From contig CM125795.1 of the NCBI GenBank assembly GCA_052171275.1, positions 1,550,001 to 1,614,000 of the forward strand: 64,000 bases of DNA. Direction: 5' to 3'. Source of the stretch: Arsenophonus sp052171275. Its GTDB lineage: Bacteria; Pseudomonadota; Gammaproteobacteria; Enterobacterales; Enterobacteriaceae. Position 1 is the first letter of the stretch. Every line of letters starts with the position of its first letter. A program made the translations under genes and the position numbers. This document shows positions 56,087 through 64,000 of the stretch, piece by piece. Below the pieces are notes generated by a model that was not told where the DNA came from, ran no database searches, and was given only the letters and a program-made list of their open reading frames with translations.

Positions 56087-56928
56087 TTTCTATTATATAA
56101 TTAGTATAAAATACTATATTATTAAAATTTTAATTATCACCATTTTCAATTATGTTATTTTAAATTTTAAAATAACTATTTCGTTAATATAGAACTATTA
56201 TTTCATAATATATCTTAAAAGATATATTTTATTAATAATGATTAATTATCAATATTAGTTTATTTTTTTTCTAACAATAATTTTATAAAATAAGAATAAA
56301 ACAAAAAATATAGATAAATAATTAATATCTTTTTTTTATAAATTATCAAATAAAGTTATATTATATAAATAAAATTAAATAAATTAATATCAAATATTAA
56401 AATATAATATTATGTTCTAATTAAATATTTTATATAATTTATTAAAAAAAATTAATGTTTATAAAAATAATATTTACTTTGAAAATAATAATGTTGTGAA
56501 ATGTCTTTCTTATTTTGTTTATATTGTATAATATATTATATATTGTTATATTAAGTATTTTAACAAAAAAAATTTTTAAATATATATAATATTTATTTTA
56601 TATTTATATATATTTATCGTTGTTATAAGTAAATTAGTAAATGTTACTAACAGATCATTATTTTATTACATCTAATAATTTTTAATAAAATATTTAATAT
56701 TTAAAATAATAAAATTAAATCTTTAAATCATTTTTTATAATTATAAATATTTTATTTTATCTATAATTGATTTATTTTTTATAAAAATAAATCAATATAT
56801 TTTATAAAAAATATAATTAAATATTGAAATAAATAAATAATAAATAGTTATTATTCATATTGTTAAAGTTTTTAACTTGATAACAATATAAAAATAGACT
56901 CTATTAATGTAGACTAAATAAAATATAA
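56087..56928. other. Spacer pyrC to lpxL with two hairpins
   Basis: No gene. A perfect 13-bp stem (56767-56779 with 56783-56795, loop TAT) and a second, bulged 14-bp stem (56857-56870 with 56874-56889) lie upstream of lpxL. In E. coli about a dozen genes separate lpxL and pyrC; none is recognisable here. Confidence 0.5.
56857..56889 (+). promoter_or_regulatory. Hairpin in the probable lpxL leader
   Basis: ATATTGTTA + AAGTT (56857-56870) pairs with AACTT + GA bulge + TAACAATAT (56874-56889), ending 39 bases before the lpxL ATG. It could end upstream transcription or shape the leader; function is inference. Confidence 0.35.
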
Positions 56929-57873
56929 ATGATAAAAACATCTCCTTTTAAAATTTCATATCTCTATCCTCAATATTGGCTAATATGGTTAGGAACTGGT
57001 CTTCTTTACTTATTGGTTTTACTACCTTATCCCATTATCTACTGGTTAGGAATTCGCCTTGGGCGATTATCTAAATTTTTTTTAAAAAAACGACTGCGAA
57101 TTGCAAAGCGTAATTTAGAACTTTGTTTTCCTAATATGAATAAACAAAAACAACAAAAAATGATAAATAAAAATTTTGAATCAGTAGGTATGGGATTATT
57201 TGAAACAGCTATGGCTTGGTACTGGCCTGATAAACGAGTACGACGTTGGTTTACAATTAAGGGACATAATAATATTGAAAAAATTCAAATAACAGGACAA
57301 GGGATCATAGTAGTAGGAATACATTTTCTAACATTAGAATTAGGTGCTCGTATTTTTGGTATATTAAATCCTGGTATTGGAGTTTATCGCCCTAACAACA
57401 ATCCAGTAATGAATTGGTTACAAACTCGTGGACGATTACGATCGAATAAATTTATGCTTGATCGTAAAGATATAAAAGGCATGATACGTAATCTTAAACA
57501 AGGAGAAATTTTATGGTATGCACCAGATCATGATTATGGTCCTAAAAAAAGTGTTTTTGTACCATTTTTTAAAGTTAAGTATACAGCTACTACTATGGGA
57601 ACATATATTTTAACTAAATTAGCAAATCCAATAATGATACCTTTTACCCCTAGGCGATTAGCTAATGCTAAAGGTTATGAATTATTAATTCAGCCAGCAA
57701 TAACCGACTTCCCACAGAAAGATGAAATATCTACTGCTATTTTTATGAATAAACTAATTGAAAAAAAAATTATGCAAGCACCTGATCAATATATGTGGTT
57801 ACATCGTCGATTTAAAACAAGACCTGATAGTATGCCATCTCTTTATGGCGATCTTGATCATATACATGATTGA
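56929..57873 (+). CDS. lpxL: Lipid A lauroyl acyltransferase (LpxL/HtrB)
   Basis: Transfers laurate from acyl-ACP to Kdo2-lipid IVA at the inner face of the cytoplasmic membrane. The 314-residue protein (E. coli 306) has one N-terminal membrane helix (about 17-40), the LPLAT catalytic motif HFLTLE (H-x4-E, about 133-138), GVYRPNNNP, RSNKFMLDRKD, WYAPDHDYG and the closing QYMWLHRRFKTRP. It is LpxL rather than LpxM/LpxP by these blocks and by its position beside pyrC. Keeping it implies the cell still makes acylated lipid A, so a Gram-negative outer membrane persists. No strong Shine-Dalgarno is visible; the ATG is chosen by homology. Intact. Confidence 0.95.
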   Translation: MIKTSPFKISYLYPQYWLIWLGTGLLYLLVLLPYPIIYWLGIRLGRLSKFFLKKRLRIAKRNLELCFPNMNKQKQQKMINKNFESVGMGLFETAMAWYWPDKRVRRWFTIKGHNNIEKIQITGQGIIVVGIHFLTLELGARIFGILNPGIGVYRPNNNPVMNWLQTRGRLRSNKFMLDRKDIKGMIRNLKQGEILWYAPDHDYGPKKSVFVPFFKVKYTATTMGTYILTKLANPIMIPFTPRRLANAKGYELLIQPAITDFPQKDEISTAIFMNKLIEKKIMQAPDQYMWLHRRFKTRPDSMPSLYGDLDHIHD

Positions 57874-60267
57874 TATAATTATTGATTAATAGTATTATAT
57901 ATTATCAAATATAAATTTATTATATTTTATTTATAAGATCATCTTTTATTAATCAATTATTCTAAAATTAATAACTATCAAATAAAATATTAAAATTATC
58001 ATAATATTTTATTAAGTGATAGTTTTTGTTATTTTACGTAAACTTTTATAATTTAATAAAATTAAAAAATAAATTTATTAAAATATATTAATTATATTTT
58101 CAGTTTAAATACCTTTTTTATAAAAATATATTTTATATTTATTTTATTAATTAATTTTATTAACATTTAATATCTGTACTTATATTTATATCTAATTTAA
58201 TCATTAATTATTGATTTTAGTTAAAATAAATAATGAATTAGACAATCCATGCTAATGATTAAACTAATTTTCTCATCTTATATTTAAAAATGCTGTGAAA
58301 AAAATTTTTAAAAACTTTCATAAATTATTTTAAGTTTTTAAAAAATTTTTTATAATTAATAAAACATTTTATAATATTATTTAATTTTGAAAATTTTCTT
58401 TTAAAGATAAAATAGAAAATTATTTTTATCTATTATAACATAGGTTTTCTTTTTTAGTGATTTTAAATTATTTCAATGCAACGATAAAATATTTGAGTTT
58501 AATTATTACATCATGTTTTTTAACTAAAAATAACTAATTAACATTAATTAGAATATCTATAAAATTTCATATAAATTATATGCATACTACAGAAATATCA
58601 CCATTATTTATTAAAATATTTAATAAATATAATTTAATAAAAGTGTAAAATATATAATACATTACCATAATAGCATTGATATTTATTCAAGTATATAAAA
58701 TATTAATTATTTTAAAATTGATACTAATAAATTAAAAAACAAAAAATATATTATATGTTTTATAATAGATAAATTAATATTTTTAAATTATAATAAATTT
58801 ATTTAAAAATAAATTTATTTTTAAACGATTTTAGCTAAATTATAATAACTTAACATCAATTATTAAAATTGATACTTTAAATAAAATACAAACGTTATTT
58901 TAATTTAAAAATCATGTATAATCTTAATTAAATTGATAATTTTTATTATATTTATTTTATTTTAATTTTATTTTAATAAATATCTAAATATTTTTATTAA
59001 TATGTTATCTATATATAATAATATATAATATTATCAAAATAATATATGTTAAACTATTATTTAATTTTTTTATACATTTTAATCAATATTTTTATTTTTT
59101 ATAAGAAAAAGTAATATTATTAAAATATAATATAGAATATTTACATCAATTTAAAATTATTTATATCATAAAACGTAATATTTTTAAATAAAATACTATT
59201 AATTTAATTTATTAATAATATACTTAATTGATAATAAAATCATAACAACTATTTCTTATTTTTTATTAAAAAAATAAAATTTCTAATTATATTTCTTTAT
59301 GTTTTTATAAAAAAATATAATAATAAATAATATAAATATTCTATAAAAGATATAAAAACTATAATTATTATATACCGATTCTAATAAATGATCAATTCAT
59401 AAATTAATCATTTTTTTAATAAATAAAAACATTTATTTTAATAGAAAAATTTATCTATATTTAATATTTCTTTTTTTTAAAGTATATTTTTATTATAATT
59501 AAAATTATAATTATTATCTTAATATTTATATTTTATAATTTAAATTATAATAAGAAATTCAATTAACTTTAAGAAAATATTTAATTAATTAGTTGATATA
59601 ATATAACAATTATAAAAATAAAAAATAAATATATATCATTTTTTTTATTGATATTAATAATTATTTACTTTAATAAAGTAAAAGTAAAAAGTTCAATTTT
59701 AATAAAATTCTATATAAAATCGGATATTAGTTTTATATAAGTATAATTTAAAATTATAAAAAATAATTATAATTAATTAGTTAATTTATGAAAAGAAAAT
59801 AATATAGAATAGTTTAAACTTTTTTTGTTTAGTGATAATTAAGTGATTACTGAAATAAAAAGTTTAGCAAAAATACTTTTTTATTTTATAAAATTTAATA
59901 TTTTATATGTAAGAAAAATTCTTTTATAAATTTAATTTAAAATAATTAATAATATTGATTATATAAAATTAAACAACTATATTACTTACTATAATTTCTT
60001 ATAAAGTAATTTTAAAATAATGAATATAATTACTTTCTTATTTTCATTAAATATATTATATTATTTTATATATATTATTATTTATATTATTAAAATAATA
60101 AAAATTAATAATTTAAACATATAAATAACAATATATCTCAAAGCTATTATTTATTATTTTAAAAGCAAATATAAATAAATTATTAAAATACAGTAAATTT
60201 ATTGATTTATAATTATCTATATGTGATTTTAATTTTATTTTAATTGATAATATAACATAATTATTTA

Positions 60268-60291
60268 TAAAGTAATTTATAAATTACTTTA
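60268..60291. repeat. 24-bp perfect palindrome
   Basis: TAAAGTAATTTA meets its exact reverse complement at 60279/60280. No gene lies within 2 kb. Confidence 0.65.
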
Positions 60292-60481
60292 CTCATAAAT
60301 AATTAAATTGATGTTATTAAATAATCATTTTAACTTATCGTTATAATTATTCATATTTATCATTTATAGTAATAAAATATTAAAAGTTAATTCAATATAT
60401 TTATATTAATAATATTTTATAATCTTAATATTTAAGACTATTATAATATTAATATGCTTAACAGATCAAATTTAATTAAAA

Positions 60482-60521
60482 TTTAATAATCTTTATTTTA
60501 ATTAAAATAAAGATTATTAAA
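60482..60521 (+). repeat. 40-bp perfect palindrome followed by T-run
   Basis: Twenty-base arms meet at 60501/60502, with CTTTATTTTAA in the left arm. On the + strand it is followed by AAATATTTTTTATTTTTAAA, so it looks like an intrinsic terminator. No coding sequence precedes it for 2.6 kb. Confidence 0.75.
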
Positions 60522-61408
60522 AATATTTTTTATTTTTAAATCACGATTTGTACTTATTTAATATATTTGTTTGATATAGAAATCATGCTAAATATTTTTA
60601 AAAATATAGTTAATTTTTTAAAAATTTTTTTAATTTAATCATTTTTTTAAACAAAAAAATATCATAATTATCAATAAAATAATAATACTTTTTCCAATTA
60701 ATTATATTATATAACTAATTAGAAAAAAAAGTAAAAATATAAATTTATTCAATTTGTAAATTTAATATTTATTCAATATTTATTATTATAAAATTTTAAA
60801 AATATCATATTTTAAATAAATTTATTACTTATTAATACTAATTATATATTACGCATATCAATTATATTTTTATTTATTATATATAATAAAATATATCTAT
60901 TTAAATACAAATTTTAGTTTTATATATTAATAATATCACTGACTTAAATAATATAAAAAAATTCAAATATTAAAAGTAATTTTTAAATTAATATATTTTA
61001 CACTATATATCCATATATTATAAATAATTTATTTAAGACTATTTAATTATTAAATAATAAAGATATTATATTTTTAATTTTAAATAATTATTAAATTAAC
61101 TTTAATTTTCTTATTTTTGAATTATCATCTATATCAATTAATAATCATTTTCAATATAATTATATTTTACTAGATTAGCTAATATTTATGTTATAACTAA
61201 TAAGTTAATTTTACTCAACAAAATCATTAAATATTATAATTAATAAAAAATTTACTTATTTTTAGATAATAATCATTATATTTTTAGCATAAAACGCTAT
61301 TAAAATAAATTAGATAAATTATTAATTTTAATTAATTAAAAAATAAATTAATTATTATTTCATTTTAATTTTGATTTAAAATAAGTATAAGTTTTTTATT
61401 TTAAACTT

Positions 61409-61455
61409 AATATAAATTTCTACTACTGCAGAAAGTAAATATAGAAATTTATATT
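61409..61455. repeat. 14-bp inverted repeat with G/C-containing loop
   Basis: AATATAAATTTCTA (61409-61422) pairs with 61442-61455 across a 19-base loop that contains CTGCAG. Origin unknown. Confidence 0.5.
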
Positions 61456-63014
61456 TTATAAAATATTTAAAATAATTTTATTGAAATTAAATTTCATCAT
61501 AAATAATTATTATAATAATAAACAATATATTTTCGCTTGTTTATATTAATTAGGATTTTAATTAAAATATTAAAATTAAAATATTAAAAATAAATTTAAT
61601 AAAAATATAATTTAAAGATAATTTTTTATAAAATTATGTAATAAATAATATTAAATAAATTAAAATAATCAATAATATAAAATAAAAATAGATAAAATTA
61701 TTAAAAATTTATTTATATGTATAACATTTATTAGATATACAAGAGTTTTACTAAAATATAATATTTAAATAATTCGATTCTATATACGATTAAATCTATA
61801 TAATTATTATTCTTTGAAATGTATATAAAATTATTTTATGTAAAATTTAAATCAAAAAGATTATAAACTAAATTTCAATTATGAAAAATAATAGAAATTT
61901 ATAAATAAAAACTTTTTTATTCTAATAATAATTTAATCGTTAATCAATTAATATTGATTTAAAATTAGTTGTTAGATTTAAATTAAAATTTAATAATATT
62001 TTTATATATAAATATTATAATAACAAAACTTATATATTATATAAACAAAAGATAAAATATTATATATATAATATTTTTTAATAAATAAAATTTAGAAAAA
62101 TTAAAAATTGTTAATAAATTAGAGTACTATTGTAACAGTAATATATTTATAGATAATATTAAAAATAATTTATATAAAATTAATTATAATTTAAAAATAA
62201 ATATTTAAATAATAACTATTTTAGATGAAAAACCAATATTTTCCTAATCATTATTTAAAATTTACTTAATAAAAAAATTACTTAAATTTAAATAATTTTA
62301 CTATAACAAATTTATTCTTATTTTAAATACTTAATTATATTTATATTACATATTATAAAGTATGCATTAATAAAATTTATTAAAATAATGAATAAAAAAA
62401 TTATTTTTTAAAATTAATCTATAATATATATTATATATCCTTATAAGATATATAAATTAATTTATTAAAAATTTTATTATTTTATCCTGACTTTTTATTA
62501 TGTTAATATTACAATTAATTTTTGAGATTTAAATTATAAATATAATTGTATATTTTAAATAAAAATCACTTTAGTATTTATTTATTATTGTAACTAACTA
62601 TATTAATGAAATTAGAAAATCTTTATTTTTGCAAAGATTACAAATAATGTAATTTTAATTTATTTTTAATTCCTATTACATAATTCAATTTTTCTTTCTA
62701 TATAAAAAGAAATTAGAATAATTATAAAATTTCAATTAATAATTAACAAGAAATTTTCATAATAATATTATGTAATTGTTGTAATTTAAATTTTGATTTA
62801 ATTGGATTATGTTTTAAAATATAATTTATTTCTATTATTAATTAGCTCTATAAATTATTAACATTTAAATATTAATAAATAATAAATCTTAACATCATTA
62901 ATTAATTTGAAAATTTTTTTTATAATCATATTTTCAAATAATAATAAATTTTAATATTGTAAGTATTGCAACACTAAAAGAATTAAAATAATAAAATTAT
63001 TAATATTTTAATAA

Positions 63015-63062
63015 AATTAAATAACTATTATTTTATATATATAAAATAATAGTTATTTAATT
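63015..63062. repeat. 48-bp perfect palindrome
   Basis: Arms of 24 bases meet at 63038/63039 (centre ATATATAT, flanked by TTTT/AAAA and ATAACTATTA with its complement). The match is exact over the full length. It is the longest palindrome noticed in the window and lies in gene-free DNA. Confidence 0.85.
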
Positions 63063-64000
63063 ATCAAATTCTAATATAATTATAATTAAATTTAATTATA
63101 ATTATAAAGCATTTCATTAAAAATTTTTTAAAAATGTCTAAATATATTTTATTTAAAATAAACATAAAATATATAGATTAAATCTATTAATACTTATTTT
63201 AAAAAATACTATTTTCAAATTTATTAAAATAACGATAAGATATATATAAAATTTTAATATAATATGAATATAAAAATAAATTATATATTATCTTAATAAT
63301 TTATTAGAAATTTAAGTAACTACCTTTTTAAGATAGTTTTAACTATTATATTATTATATGACTTTATGTTTATTGTATATAGAATAAAATTTTTGTTATA
63401 AAAAAGCTATAATTAAATATATAATTAAGATTTTAAAAAAAAAGTTAAAAAATCTTGTAAATATTTATTGTAGTTATAATAAATTTATTAAAAATATATT
63501 AATATGAATAATATTTTATTTAATATAAGTTAATATAATATAATAATAATAATATACTATAACTAACTATAATTAAAACTAATTAATTTGGAAATTAATA
63601 ATTATCAGTTAATATATAAAATTAATTCCATATAAAATATGGTAATTATTAATAAAAAAGAAATATTATATTTTATATATAAATTATTATTTTTTATATT
63701 TACAATAAAAATATATATTATAAATTTTCAATTCAGTATATATAAGCAATATTTAAATAATTAAAAATATATTTTAATTTATTAAAAAAATAAATTTTTG
63801 AATAAAATTTAATAAATTAAATTAATTTAGTATACTATTTACTTTATTTGTACTTTTAATACTAATTTAGTTATATTATATTAATTAATTATTTAAATAA
63901 AATAAAAGATAAAAAACATTATAAAATAAAGTTATTCTAATTTTTATTAATCTACGTTTGATAAATTATATTACTGAAATTAAATTTTATATAAGTATTA

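Larger units (their letters stand above)
57874..64000. other. 6.1-kb gene-free tract at the right end
   Basis: No gene or identifiable remnant. Visible structure is limited to perfect palindromes at 60268-60291, 60482-60521 and 63015-63062, and an inverted repeat at 61409-61455. Confidence 0.6.

Noticed and set aside
1..64000. CRISPR array, prophage, insertion sequence, rRNA, toxin-antitoxin or defence system
   Set aside because: No regularly spaced repeats, transposase, integrase, phage or nuclease motifs, or rRNA sequence were seen on either strand.

Overview
This window comes from an advanced, host-dependent gamma-proteobacterial genome of enterobacterial ancestry. Every intact protein aligns closely with an Escherichia coli-type homologue (Gnd, YegH, Dcd, MetG, FolE, YbhL, UvrB, BioB, Pgl, CspC, PyrC, LpxL), but the genes are very A+T-rich and the DNA between them is almost pure A+T. 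Fourteen coding sequences (one cut by the left edge) cover about 14.7 kb, roughly 23% of the window. Five recognisable pseudogenes add about 8%. The rest is decayed non-coding DNA, including blocks of about 10.1, 7.6, 6.6 and 6.1 kb. An obligate insect or leech symbiont of Enterobacterales/Morganellaceae type is the best guess; the species cannot be named from the sequence.

Layout. 1-0.5 kb: 3' end of a periplasmic-type chorismate mutase. 0.5-10.6 kb: gene-free. 10.6-26.1 kb: a DASS-family anion transporter, gnd, yegH, dcd, a broken mrp, metG and folE. The order gnd-yegH-dcd-mrp/metG-folE is the ancestral E. coli order (about 45-48 min) with everything between deleted or eroded. 26.1-33.6 kb: gene-free. 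33.6-46.9 kb: ybhL, uvrB, bioD/bioC/bioF (all broken), intact bioB, broken bioA and pgl, which is the ancestral 17-min block in inverted orientation. 46.9-53.5 kb: gene-free. 53.5-57.9 kb: cspC with a conserved-looking leader, tRNA-Asn(GTT), pyrC and lpxL. 57.9-64 kb: gene-free.

Function. The survivors serve nucleotide synthesis (dcd, pyrC), folate/pterin entry (folE), oxidative pentose phosphate (pgl, gnd), translation (metG, tRNA-Asn), excision repair (uvrB), lipid A acylation (lpxL), RNA chaperoning (cspC) and membrane functions (yegH, ybhL, DASS transporter). The biotin operon is caught in mid-collapse. bioA, bioF, bioC and bioD carry frameshifts and stops but still align over their full length, whereas bioB keeps all cluster ligands.

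No IS element, prophage, CRISPR array, rRNA or replication origin was seen, and no clear novel multi-gene system. The most unusual features are the extreme non-coding load, the partial biotin pathway, homopolymer-length frameshifts, and many long perfect inverted repeats scattered through the gene-free DNA.
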